Shown: piece after piece, positions 45,746 to 54,045 of the stretch
Numbering within the stretch: position 1 is the first letter of the stretch
Layout: each line of letters starts with the position of its first letter
DNA from: Caryophanales bacterium UBA2289
GTDB lineage: Bacteria; Bacillota_I; Bacilli_A; Izemoplasmatales; Hujiaoplasmataceae
Length of the DNA: 64,000 nt
Direction: 5' to 3'
Assembly (NCBI GenBank): GCA_002345505.1
Contig: DDWJ01000032.1
Location: 58,534-122,533, forward strand
Notes under the pieces: model-generated
Databases searched by the model: none
The model's input: only the letters and a program-made list of their open reading frames with translations
What the model was told of the DNA's origin: nothing
Translations under genes and position numbers: made by a program

Positions 45746-46690
45746 ATGATTTATATAACCGGAGCTACTGGTCACATCGGCAACAATCTCATAAGAAAAT
45801 TTCATCAAGAAATGGTTGATTACCGAATTCTTGCCAGAAAAATTTCAAATTCAATTGAACCCTTTAAAGATAAAGTCATCTTAGGTGATGTCTTTTCTTA
45901 TGATTTCTTGAATCAAAACCTTAAAGAAAATGACACTTTAATCCATTTAGCTGCATATATAAACTTAAAAAATGATAAAGAAGATTTAACTGCTAAAATC
46001 AATTTTGAAGGTGTTAAAATGATAGCAGATTTTTGTTTAGAAAAATCAATCTATTTGATTTATACATCTTCGACAGACTGCATAACCAATAGTGAATACA
46101 ACTTAGCTGAACCCGATGAAATTTATTTAGAATCACTAGAAGGTTACTATCAAAAATCTAAAGCAAGAGCTACAAATTATTTATTAAAACTTAGCAAAGA
46201 ACAAAATCTAAAGTGCATGATAATATATCCTTCAGCCGTCATTGGAATTAATGACTTTAAACCATCAGCTGTAGGCAAAGAAATAAAAAGATGCTTTAAG
46301 AGAAAAGTTTGTTTCTACTTCCATGGAGGATATAACTTCGTTGATGTTGAAAATGTCGCATTAGCTATCTATAACGGAATGTCTTACAACATTACTGGAT
46401 CGTACATTTTAAGTGGTGAATATATTAGTTTATATAAAATGTACAAACTAATTTTCACTAATCTAAATAGAAAAGTCTTAATGATAAAAATCCCAGTTTA
46501 TTTAGTCAAATTAATGACAAAATTATTACCTAAATATAAAATAATGATTAACGCTTTATTAACTGAACATAACTTCAGCAATAAGAAAATGGTTAACATC
46601 CTTAAGGTTGATCCCACACCTATACCTATCACATTAAAAAATACCATTGAATGGTTTAAGCAACCGGTAACGATGTCAAGGGATAAATAA
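45746..46690 (+). CDS. NAD-dependent epimerase/dehydratase (extended SDR)
   Basis: This 314-residue Rossmann protein begins with ITGATGHIGNN (NAD(P) loop, GxxGxxG) and has the catalytic YQKSKA (YxxxK) with an upstream Ser/Thr-rich strand (YTSSTD). The family covers nucleotide-sugar epimerases and dihydroflavonol-reductase-like enzymes; the substrate is unknown. A small hairpin (AGACC/GGTCT) follows the stop, before the IS110 element. Confidence 0.85.
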   Translation: MIYITGATGHIGNNLIRKFHQEMVDYRILARKISNSIEPFKDKVILGDVFSYDFLNQNLKENDTLIHLAAYINLKNDKEDLTAKINFEGVKMIADFCLEKSIYLIYTSSTDCITNSEYNLAEPDEIYLESLEGYYQKSKARATNYLLKLSKEQNLKCMIIYPSAVIGINDFKPSAVGKEIKRCFKRKVCFYFHGGYNFVDVENVALAIYNGMSYNITGSYILSGEYISLYKMYKLIFTNLNRKVLMIKIPVYLVKLMTKLLPKYKIMINALLTEHNFSNKKMVNILKVDPTPIPITLKNTIEWFKQPVTMSRDK

Positions 46691-46776
46691 ATAAAAAAGC
46701 AATAAAAAAAGACCAAAAGGTCTAAAACAAAGCATACTTAAAAAAGAAAACGAAAAAACATTACTAAGTGATTTAA

Positions 46777-48012
46777 TTACTTATAAAGTCGATCTGTGCT
46801 CAACAATCCAAAGATCAAACGAATAAGTTTTCTGGCAGTGAGGGCGAGTGCGCGTTTGTGTTGATGGGTTTTAACCTCATCAAATTTCTTTTGATAATAC
46901 TCTTTAAAAACGGGGTTATGGATGCGAGCCATATTGGCAGCTTCCGTGATAAAATAACGCAAATAAACATTACCGGTTTTGGTCATTCTCGTGTCTTCAG
47001 CATCAAAGGTGCCGGACTGAGATTTACGCCAAGTAATACCAGCGTATTTAGCTAACGCATCATCACTATCGAATTGATCGATTTGACCGATTTCAGCAAG
47101 AATTCCAGAAGCATAAACAGGCCCGATGCCAGGAATGGAAATCAAAGAAAGATAATGATTTTGATTTAGCCCCTTGACTTGTTTAAGAATGGCAGCGTCG
47201 ATTGATTTGAGTTCAGTTTGATAAGTAGAAATACAGTTGAAACTGGCAGCTAAAGAAAGATTAATGGGTTCATAAGCCATTTTATCCAAGCGATAAGAGT
47301 TTCTAGCCGCAGCCTTCAAAGAAAGAGCAATTTGGTTGGAATCAGCGAAGCGATTTTTGGAAGAAGTCATAACAAATTCAACTAAATCTTCTAAAGGAAC
47401 ATCGATAATTTCATCTACAGATTTATAATTGAGCAAGAGTTCGAGGGCGGTTTTAGAGAAATCATTTGATAAAATTCCTTTAAACTCAGAAAACTTTAAA
47501 AAGACGTTGTTTAGGGCATAAACCTTCTCTTTGGCAAGCAGTTCAGCAATGTGATGACGATGCCTAGTAAGACGTTGAAGCGCAATTTTTTGAGGACCTT
47601 TAAACGGAGTCAGTTTCTCACAACGGCCCACTCTAGCAAGGTCAGCAAGAATAAAAGCATCTTTGGGATCCGTTTTATCCATATCCGAAAAACTATGGCG
47701 ATAGTTTCTGGATATTTTCGGATTCAAAACATAAACTCTCACATCAAAGGGAAAGAGGAATTTAGAAGCGGATAAAAAGGTTGCGATATGAGCGGAATAG
47801 ATTCCGGTTGATTCCATCGCAATGATGATTTTAGATAGATGATGTCTATCTAAAATATCTAGCAGTTTCTCTTCTAACAAGTTCGCTCCAGACTGATGAT
47901 TAGGAGTTGAAAAAGAAGCTAGTTTTTCTTGAGAAAAGTTCATAGCATAGACTTGATTATTGTCCTTAGAAACATCAATACCAACAAATAAATACTGTAA
48001 TAAATCATTCAT
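46777..48012 (-). CDS. IS110-family transposase (DEDD recombinase)
   Basis: This 411-residue transposase has an N-terminal DEDD RuvC-like domain with FVGIDVSKDNN (Asp13), AMESTGIY and DKTDPKDAFILADLA. The C-terminal Transposase_20 domain has SIPGIGPVYASGIL and KSQSGTF, whose Ser is the nucleophile in the IS110 mechanism. The frame is open for 63 more codons upstream, but those overlap the structured non-coding end, so ATG 48012 (MNDLLQYLFVG) is chosen. No frameshift or stop is seen, so it looks functional. Confidence 0.92.
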   Translation of the reverse strand: MNDLLQYLFVGIDVSKDNNQVYAMNFSQEKLASFSTPNHQSGANLLEEKLLDILDRHHLSKIIIAMESTGIYSAHIATFLSASKFLFPFDVRVYVLNPKISRNYRHSFSDMDKTDPKDAFILADLARVGRCEKLTPFKGPQKIALQRLTRHRHHIAELLAKEKVYALNNVFLKFSEFKGILSNDFSKTALELLLNYKSVDEIIDVPLEDLVEFVMTSSKNRFADSNQIALSLKAAARNSYRLDKMAYEPINLSLAASFNCISTYQTELKSIDAAILKQVKGLNQNHYLSLISIPGIGPVYASGILAEIGQIDQFDSDDALAKYAGITWRKSQSGTFDAEDTRMTKTGNVYLRYFITEAANMARIHNPVFKEYYQKKFDEVKTHQHKRALALTARKLIRLIFGLLSTDRLYK

Positions 48013-48029
48013 GAAATCACCACTTTCAA

Positions 48030-48235
48030 GAGAATAAGATATAAGAGAAGTCCTAGTCTTGAAAGGCAACCGCAACCTCGCCACATAAGAACATTTGAAC
48101 ATGTTTGGATCAACGTTGAGTACATGTCCATTGAACAACAACCGGTGAGCGGATAAGCCAAACAAGCAGGTTTGCAAGCTTAATAAGCGGACAAGCCGCA
48201 AGGAGAATTAGCACATTCCTCTGGTTATATCTTTG
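48030..48235 (-). ncRNA. Candidate IS110 bridge RNA
   Basis: On the transposase 5' side are several hairpins: 48096-48104 with 48122-48130 (17-nt loop holding the palindrome TCAACGTTGA); 48155-48163 with 48170-48181 (4+5 bp with a 3-nt bulge); and GCGG/CCGC at 48187-48199. A near-identical motif, GCGGAYAAGCC, occurs at 48149-48159 and 48187-48197. A minus-strand TATAAT at 48240-48245 could start it. IS110-group elements encode a bridge RNA in this position that pairs with target and donor DNA. No guide pairing was demonstrated. Confidence 0.45.
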
Positions 48236-48275
48236 GTTTAATTATAACACTAGGACTTCAACTTATAAAATAATT

Positions 48276-48312
48276 ATGTAGTGAGCTTCGAAAGCTCAAA
48301 TCTACACTACAT
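48276..48312 (+). promoter_or_regulatory. Stem-loop in the leader of the C_GCAxxG_C_C gene
   Basis: An 8-bp outer stem (48276-48283 with 48305-48312) encloses a 5-bp inner hairpin (48284-48288 with 48292-48296, loop CGA). It ends 8 nt before the GAGGAG ribosome site. It may be a leader regulator or the outer part of the IS110 insertion site. Confidence 0.4.
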
Positions 48313-48332
48313 ATTATACGAGGAGAATTGAG

Positions 48333-48725
48333 ATGAATCAACTGGTAAAGCAACATTATTTGGAATCAGGTTATAACTGTGCAGAAACCATGGTGCTAAT
48401 GGCAAACAAAGATTTCGAACTAAACCTAGACAATACTCATATAAAAATGATGTCTGGTTTTGGTGGTGGTTTATGCAAAGAAAAAGTTTGTGGTGTAATA
48501 ACTGGTGGAATTGCAGTTTTATCAGTAATATTCAGTGGTTCAAGTATCTTAAAAGAACTAACTCTAGAATTTCAAGATAAAACTTATAAAGCTTTTTCTT
48601 CTAATGATTGTAAAGACATAAAACCACTGCATAGAGAAGAAATAAACAAATGTGCAAATGTCATTGATAAAGCCTATAAAATTCTTAAAGAAATTATTCT
48701 TAATAATAAAGAAAAGACGATTTAG
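48333..48725 (+). CDS. C_GCAxxG_C_C family protein
   Basis: This 130-residue protein carries the defining Cys pattern: SGYNCAETM, then FGGGLCKEKVCGVITGG, and a further Cys in SNDCKDI. The family is probably redox-active or metal-binding and is often linked to membrane proteins. The function is unknown. GAGGAGA precedes the ATG. The stop TAG lies inside the terminator hairpin. Confidence 0.85.
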   Translation: MNQLVKQHYLESGYNCAETMVLMANKDFELNLDNTHIKMMSGFGGGLCKEKVCGVITGGIAVLSVIFSGSSILKELTLEFQDKTYKAFSSNDCKDIKPLHREEINKCANVIDKAYKILKEIILNNKEKTI

Positions 48726-48740
48726 TCGTCTTTTGTTTTT
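48712..48740 (+). terminator. Terminator of the C_GCAxxG_C_C gene
   Basis: A 9-bp stem (48712-48720 with 48726-48734, loop TTTAG) is followed by TTTTGTTTTT. It overlaps the last codons of the gene. Confidence 0.85.
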
Positions 48741-48744
48741 ATAT

Positions 48745-48831
48745 TGGTACCGGTAGTCGGACTCGAACCGACACGCTTTTAAGGGCATTGGATTTTGAGT
48801 CCAACGTGTCTACCAATTTCACCATACCGGC
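48745..48831 (-). tRNA. tRNA-Leu (CAA)
   Basis: The minus strand folds as a class II tRNA: a 7-bp acceptor stem from GCCGGTA with TACCGGT, a D-loop TGGTGAAATTGGTAGACA, an anticodon arm TTGGA-CTCAAAA-TCCAA with anticodon CAA, a long variable arm, and a T-arm with GGTTCGAGTCC. The 3' end encodes ACCA, including CCA. It reads UUG codons, which are also used often here as start codons. Confidence 0.95.
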
Positions 48832-48884
48832 ATAGCAATATTAATTATACACAATTTTTTCAAAAAAGCAAAGATAAAATTTAT

Positions 48885-50258
48885 CTAAATTTCGTAAATA
48901 GTCTTTCCGTTTTTTACAACTTTTATTACCTTGATATTTTTAATATCTTCTACCGGGATTTGATAGATGTCTCGATCAATCTCGATAAAATCATCATGAG
49001 ACTTGTCATAGACGAACCTAGTGTTTTCATCAGTATATGCTTTTAATGCGTCTTCAATCTTAAAAGCTTCTTCTTTCAAGAAACTTTCATACTCAGGAAA
49101 ATCAATTGACTTCCTAGTAATAGCTACATAAATGTTTTCAAAAGGATTAACATTCTCAACTGGAGAATCCGTTGAAAATCCAGTATTAATATTTTCAAAC
49201 ATGGTTTTAAATAAATAAGAATCAGATTTTCTTTCACCAATTCTTTCATCAACGATCTTAATATCTGAATTAATAAAAATCGGCTGAACTATCGCTCCGA
49301 TATAATTTTCTTTCATTTCTTCTATTTGTTTTTTAGTTGCTAATTGAGCGTGGATAATGGCGTTACCTTCACTTTTTCTAGGGTGTTCTTCTTGTGCTTT
49401 TTTTAATGTTCTTATGACCTGATCAACTGTTCTATCGCCAATCGCATGAATTACAGAATCCATACCATTTTTATTGGCTAAGCTTACCAATGCATAAAGT
49501 TCTTGGTCAGTAAAAGTCAAGATGCCCTTATTACCCAAGTCATCCGAATAATCTTCAAAAAGCGCAGCGGTTTTGCCCCCTAAACTTCCGTCTGCTAAAA
49601 TCTTTAACGGTCCCATTTTAAAGTTCTTGAACCTTCTATTTGCGTATCCTTTATTGATGAAATCTTGAAGTTTGTTAATTGGCAAGTTTACTTGTTCGGT
49701 AATTTCTACGTCCAAAAGATTCATCTCATCAACTTCATTTATCGCTTCAATAACCAACTCATAAGGAACATTGAAAGATGAAAAGTCATCGCTTGCGACT
49801 TTTGTGATTCCATTGCTGATTAAGATTTTATTTGCATTAATAAGATATCTCTTCAAGTCCTCTTTGGTTGGCTCAGGGATTTTATCATAGACTAAACCCA
49901 AGGCTTTTTCAGTAAAAATACCGGTGTTATAATCAAAGCTTCCACCTTCTACTTGAAGTGTTGCTTCATTTATACCCATAAGGTCCAACATCCTTTGATT
50001 AACTACTGCGACATGCCCGCATATTCTAAACAATATTAACGGTTTATCTATCCTTTGTAAATCCTGTTTTACAGGCATTCTCTTCTCTTTTAAATTGGCT
50101 TGATTAAAGCCTCTGGCTACTATAACACCAGACTCTTTATTTTTAACTAATGATAAGATTTCATCTATACTTTTCGAAGTTTTTAAATCAATTATTTCTT
50201 GATAATAGCCAATTCCTAGCATATGCAAATGCGAGTCAATAAAACTTTTTATAATCAT
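48885..50258 (-). CDS. Amidohydrolase_3 (YtcJ-like) lacking the N-terminal strands
   Basis: This 457-residue metal-dependent hydrolase has FIDSHLHMLG (metal HxH) near the very N terminus, ASDDFSS, LADGSLGGKTAALFEDY, VIHAIGDRT, IIHAQL and FSTDSPVENVNPF. Relatives normally carry 40-60 residues of beta structure before the HxH motif. Here the protein starts directly at MIIKSFIDSH, with AGAGGTGAT before ATG 50258, while the C-terminal beta strands remain. It may be a compact variant. The substrate is unknown. Confidence 0.8.
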   Translation of the reverse strand: MIIKSFIDSHLHMLGIGYYQEIIDLKTSKSIDEILSLVKNKESGVIVARGFNQANLKEKRMPVKQDLQRIDKPLILFRICGHVAVVNQRMLDLMGINEATLQVEGGSFDYNTGIFTEKALGLVYDKIPEPTKEDLKRYLINANKILISNGITKVASDDFSSFNVPYELVIEAINEVDEMNLLDVEITEQVNLPINKLQDFINKGYANRRFKNFKMGPLKILADGSLGGKTAALFEDYSDDLGNKGILTFTDQELYALVSLANKNGMDSVIHAIGDRTVDQVIRTLKKAQEEHPRKSEGNAIIHAQLATKKQIEEMKENYIGAIVQPIFINSDIKIVDERIGERKSDSYLFKTMFENINTGFSTDSPVENVNPFENIYVAITRKSIDFPEYESFLKEEAFKIEDALKAYTDENTRFVYDKSHDDFIEIDRDIYQIPVEDIKNIKVIKVVKNGKTIYEI

Positions 50259-50323
50259 GCATATCACCTCTCATAAAAATTATTATATCACTAAAAAAAG
50301 AAAACCTGCAATTAAATGCAGGT

Positions 50324-52192
50324 TTATCTGATTGAAAGTTCCAACATCTCCTCAGTGTATTGGTTAGTATAGAGTTTATGATAAGCACCATTTTTCTTGA
50401 TAAGTTCTTTATGAGTCCCACTTTCGATGATTTCACCATCCTCAAGCACTAAGATAACATCACTATGAACGATTGTCGATAAACGATGCGCTACGATAAA
50501 GGAAGTTCTTCCCTTTAGTAATTTGTTAATTGCATTTTGGATTAATTGCTCGGTTTCGGTGTCAACGCTTGATGTTGCTTCATCTAAAATCAAAATCTTA
50601 GGATCCGCTAAAATCGCTCTGGCAAATGATACCAATTGCTTTTGACCTACTGATAATCTTGATCCGCCTTCGCCGCACTCAGTATTATATCCATCTTCAA
50701 ACTTCATAATAAATCCATGTGCTTCAACAGCCTTTGCGGCTTCAATTACTTCTTCATCTGTTGCGGTTAATTTACCGTAACGAATATTCTCCATAACGCT
50801 ACCGCTAAATAAATGCGGTGTTTGAAGAACATAGCCTAAGTTTGAATGTAACCATCCAAGCGATCTTTCACGGTAATCAACACCATCAATTAAAATTTCA
50901 CCATTTGTTGGTTCATAAAATCTGGAAATCAAGTTGATGATCGTACTCTTACCTGCACCAGTATGCCCAACTAAAGCAATTGATTGACCGGCTTTAACCT
51001 TTAAATTGAAATTAGTTAAAACTTGTTCGCCAACATTATATTTAAAATCAACATTCTTGAACTCAACGTCACCGATTAGTTCTTCAAAATTCTCTTTTTT
51101 ATAATCGAATATAGTTCCATATTTTTCAATAACGTCAGCTCTATCAGTGATATCAGCTTCAGTTTCAATAAGAGAAACTATTCGCTCCGCTGATGCTTGA
51201 GCTTGTTGGAAGCGAGCATAAAAGTTAGCAATATTATTAACAGGGTCAAAGAACTGCCACACATAGTTGGTAAATAACCATAATGTCCCAACGCTTATTG
51301 GCGCAATCGGATCAATTACCATATTTCCGCCAACATAATACACAAGCGCGATACCGATAAAGATGATAAACAACATAATCGGAAAATATACACCTTGTAA
51401 TAAATGCGCTCTAATTGATTGACGCTTCATATCAAAAGTCAACATATCAAACTCGTTATAATTTTGTTCTTCCAAAACTAATGTCTTTGAAGTAATAGCC
51501 CCAGTAATGTCTTCGTTATATGCTCCAGTAATCTTAGAATTTACTTTTCTGATTGAACGGTAAGCTTTTAAAATATATTTTCTAAAAAATATCGATACTA
51601 CCGTCAAAACTGGAACAAGCGCAATAACAACTAAAGCTAATTTCCAGTTGATGATGAACATGAAAAGTGTTAAGAACACCATCAAGAAAACGCCCCACGC
51701 TAAATCAATTAATCCCCAAGACAATATTTCGCTTAGGTTTCTTGAATCGGAAGTCATTCTCGCCATAATCCAACCAACTCTTGTACGGTCATAATATGAG
51801 AACGGTAACTCCTGTAAATGATTAAATGCTTTTTCTCTAATGCTGAAAGCAAGTTCTGTTTGAACCCTTCCGGCAAAGATAATGAACACATAAACCATTG
51901 TTGCTTGAACTACCATAAACGCCATAAAATAAACGATTAAAAGTGGTAATTTCGAAAAATCCGGTGTTGCTAAACCTTCATTAGGTCTAATGATATCATC
52001 AATCGCAAATGCTGAGATATAAGGATAAATAATATCAGTAACTGCTAAAACAATAATAGCTAACATTCCCAGGATAACCGCTTTTTTTAGCGGTTTCATA
52101 AATGCAAAAATCTTTTTCCATACTACCCAATCAAACTTTTGGGATGTGAAGTTCTCTTCATCATGAAGATAATCACTCATTGTCCTCACCAT
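50324..52192 (-). CDS. ABC exporter half-transporter, subunit with variant signature
   Basis: This 622-residue protein has six transmembrane helices and a C-terminal ATPase with Walker A VGHTGAGKST, signature LSVGQKQ in place of LSGGQ, Walker B ILILDEATSSVD with intact catalytic Glu, and an AHRLS H-loop. It pairs with the adjacent gene as a heterodimeric multidrug or lipid exporter. Its start overlaps the neighbour by 20 nt; ATG 52180 (MSDYLHDEEN) is an alternative start. Confidence 0.9.
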   Translation of the reverse strand: MVRTMSDYLHDEENFTSQKFDWVVWKKIFAFMKPLKKAVILGMLAIIVLAVTDIIYPYISAFAIDDIIRPNEGLATPDFSKLPLLIVYFMAFMVVQATMVYVFIIFAGRVQTELAFSIREKAFNHLQELPFSYYDRTRVGWIMARMTSDSRNLSEILSWGLIDLAWGVFLMVFLTLFMFIINWKLALVVIALVPVLTVVSIFFRKYILKAYRSIRKVNSKITGAYNEDITGAITSKTLVLEEQNYNEFDMLTFDMKRQSIRAHLLQGVYFPIMLFIIFIGIALVYYVGGNMVIDPIAPISVGTLWLFTNYVWQFFDPVNNIANFYARFQQAQASAERIVSLIETEADITDRADVIEKYGTIFDYKKENFEELIGDVEFKNVDFKYNVGEQVLTNFNLKVKAGQSIALVGHTGAGKSTIINLISRFYEPTNGEILIDGVDYRERSLGWLHSNLGYVLQTPHLFSGSVMENIRYGKLTATDEEVIEAAKAVEAHGFIMKFEDGYNTECGEGGSRLSVGQKQLVSFARAILADPKILILDEATSSVDTETEQLIQNAINKLLKGRTSFIVAHRLSTIVHSDVILVLEDGEIIESGTHKELIKKNGAYHKLYTNQYTEEMLELSIR

Positions 52193-54026
52193 CCTCTTCT
52201 AATTGGAAATTTATCTGAGATTGAATTTCCCAAATATTTTTATATAAACCATTTCGATTTATTAATTCTTCATGTTTTCCTGCCTCTTTTATTTTTCCAT
52301 CTTCAATAACAATAATCTTATCAGCTTCTGAAGCTGTTGTTATTCGATGAGTAATAATAAAGACAGTTGATTCTTTCCATTCTTGATTCAAAGCTCTTCT
52401 GATTTGGATATCAGTTTCAGTATCGACAGCTGATAAGCTATCGTCAAATACAAGAATTGGTTTAGGTCTAAGTAGCATTCTCGCTATCGCAACCCGTTGT
52501 TTTTGACCTCCTGAAAGCGTAACTCCTCTTTCACCGACCAAAGTTTCATAACCTTTTTCAAAGTTCATAATATCATTGTGAACTTTTGCGATCTTCGCTA
52601 CATTTGATACCCTGGCATTATCTGAATTAGCATCGGAAATCTTAATGTTATCCTCGATTGATTTTGAGAACAAAAATGGTTCTTGTAAGATAACTCCGAC
52701 ATTCTTTCTTAAATGATGTTTCTCGATATCTTTGATCTCAACACCATCAATCAAAATTTGCCCTTTTTGATAATCTAACAATCTAATCAACAGATTCATC
52801 ATCGTGCTCTTGCCAGATCCGGTCTTACCAATAATCGCAATTGTTTCACCTTGTTTTACTTCAAAGTTAATATCAATAATTTGATCTTCTTTTGAATCTT
52901 GAAACTTGAAAGAAACGTTTTTAAACTCAACATTTCCTTTTATCTCTGGCGTAAGTTTTCCTTCTTCTCCGACGTACTCGCCTTCGTTAGAAATAATATG
53001 ATCTAAACGTGAAATTGATACTACAGTTTTTGAAAAATCACCAACAAGTCTTCCAAGTTGTCGCATTGGCCAAATAATATTACCTGCATATGCTAAAAAC
53101 GCAGTGTATACCCCAACTGATATGATGCCTCTTGAGGCATAGATAATTCCGATAATTGCAATAATAAAGAACTGGATAAATGATATAAAATCAGTTGAAC
53201 TCCAGAAAAACGCCATTTTCTTAACTAAACCGAAATCAGAATCTGTGAAATTACGATTAAGTTTCCTGAACTTTTCTACTTCATATGATTCATTCGCAAA
53301 TGCTTTTACTACTCTAGCACCACTAATATTTTCTTGTACGTGTGTAGTCATAATCGCTTCGTTTTTTTCAATCTCGTTGAACATCTTTTCAACTTTTCTA
53401 AAATACAAAGCCGCACTTAAAAGAAGTACTGGGGCAATCACCAATGAAACCCACATGATTGTCATATTCATTCTTGACATCTGATAAATCGATAAAGAAA
53501 CCAATAATACAAGTCTCGCAACTTCAATACTTTGATCAGAAATAAATCTTTTATACATTTCAACATCAGTAGTGCATCGTTGGATTATATCTCCAGTCTC
53601 GGAATGAGAATGAAAATAATAATCAGCATCTCTTAATTTCTTATATAAATTATTTCTTAAGTCATATGCTATTCTTTCAGAAAAAACTCCTGAAACAGCT
53701 CTTTGAGCAAAGATAAACAAAGCTCTGATAAATGCTAATACAATAATTAAAATCGCTGACAAAAACAATTGTTTTGAAATTGTGTCAGCCGCTATCAAGT
53801 TCGCAAAGAAACTTGGTAGTTTTGAACCTCCATCGCTAAATCCTAAGATTTCATCAATAATATGTTGACCGAAAAGCGGTGTTAAGGTTCTTAAATATGT
53901 TACTATAAAAAGCGAACCCAAAGCCGGTATTAATAGCCATGAACTAGATCCCATCCATTTAAACATGAGACCTAAATTGTGCATTATATGCCGCTTTGGT
54001 TTTTGTATGTTTTTTGTGTCTTCCAT
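52173..54026 (-). CDS. ABC exporter half-transporter, subunit with degenerate Walker B
   Basis: This 617-residue protein has six membrane helices plus an ATPase with Walker A GKTGSGKST, normal signature LSGGQKQ, and Walker B ILVFDDSLSAVD in which the catalytic Glu is Asp. With the partner's LSVGQ this makes one degenerate and one working ATP site, the usual asymmetry of TM287/288-like heterodimers. TTG 54038 includes the GGAGG ribosome site, so ATG 54026 (MEDTKNIQKP) is chosen. Confidence 0.9.
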   Translation of the reverse strand: MEDTKNIQKPKRHIMHNLGLMFKWMGSSSWLLIPALGSLFIVTYLRTLTPLFGQHIIDEILGFSDGGSKLPSFFANLIAADTISKQLFLSAILIIVLAFIRALFIFAQRAVSGVFSERIAYDLRNNLYKKLRDADYYFHSHSETGDIIQRCTTDVEMYKRFISDQSIEVARLVLLVSLSIYQMSRMNMTIMWVSLVIAPVLLLSAALYFRKVEKMFNEIEKNEAIMTTHVQENISGARVVKAFANESYEVEKFRKLNRNFTDSDFGLVKKMAFFWSSTDFISFIQFFIIAIIGIIYASRGIISVGVYTAFLAYAGNIIWPMRQLGRLVGDFSKTVVSISRLDHIISNEGEYVGEEGKLTPEIKGNVEFKNVSFKFQDSKEDQIIDINFEVKQGETIAIIGKTGSGKSTMMNLLIRLLDYQKGQILIDGVEIKDIEKHHLRKNVGVILQEPFLFSKSIEDNIKISDANSDNARVSNVAKIAKVHNDIMNFEKGYETLVGERGVTLSGGQKQRVAIARMLLRPKPILVFDDSLSAVDTETDIQIRRALNQEWKESTVFIITHRITTASEADKIIVIEDGKIKEAGKHEELINRNGLYKNIWEIQSQINFQLEEDGEDNE

Positions 54027-54045
54027 AAAATCCTCCAAAGCAAGT

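Larger units (their letters stand above)
46777..48250 (-). mobile_element. IS110-family insertion element
   Basis: The element comprises an IS110-type transposase gene and about 230 bp of structured non-coding DNA on its 5' side. IS110 elements lack terminal inverted repeats and usually make no target duplication, so the ends cannot be set by eye. The coordinates give the part that can be supported. A long 5' and short 3' non-coding flank fits the IS110 group rather than IS1111. It stands between the SDR gene and the C_GCAxxG_C_C gene. Confidence 0.8.

Noticed and set aside
48013..48201. N-terminal extension of the IS110 transposase frame
   Set aside because: It would add 63 residues with no IS110 homology and overlaps the structured non-coding end. 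ATG 48012 starts exactly at the conserved domain.
48795..49046. Plus-strand open frame across the tRNA and amidohydrolase end
   Set aside because: It overlaps tRNA-Leu and the coding 3' end of the amidohydrolase, with no ribosome site.
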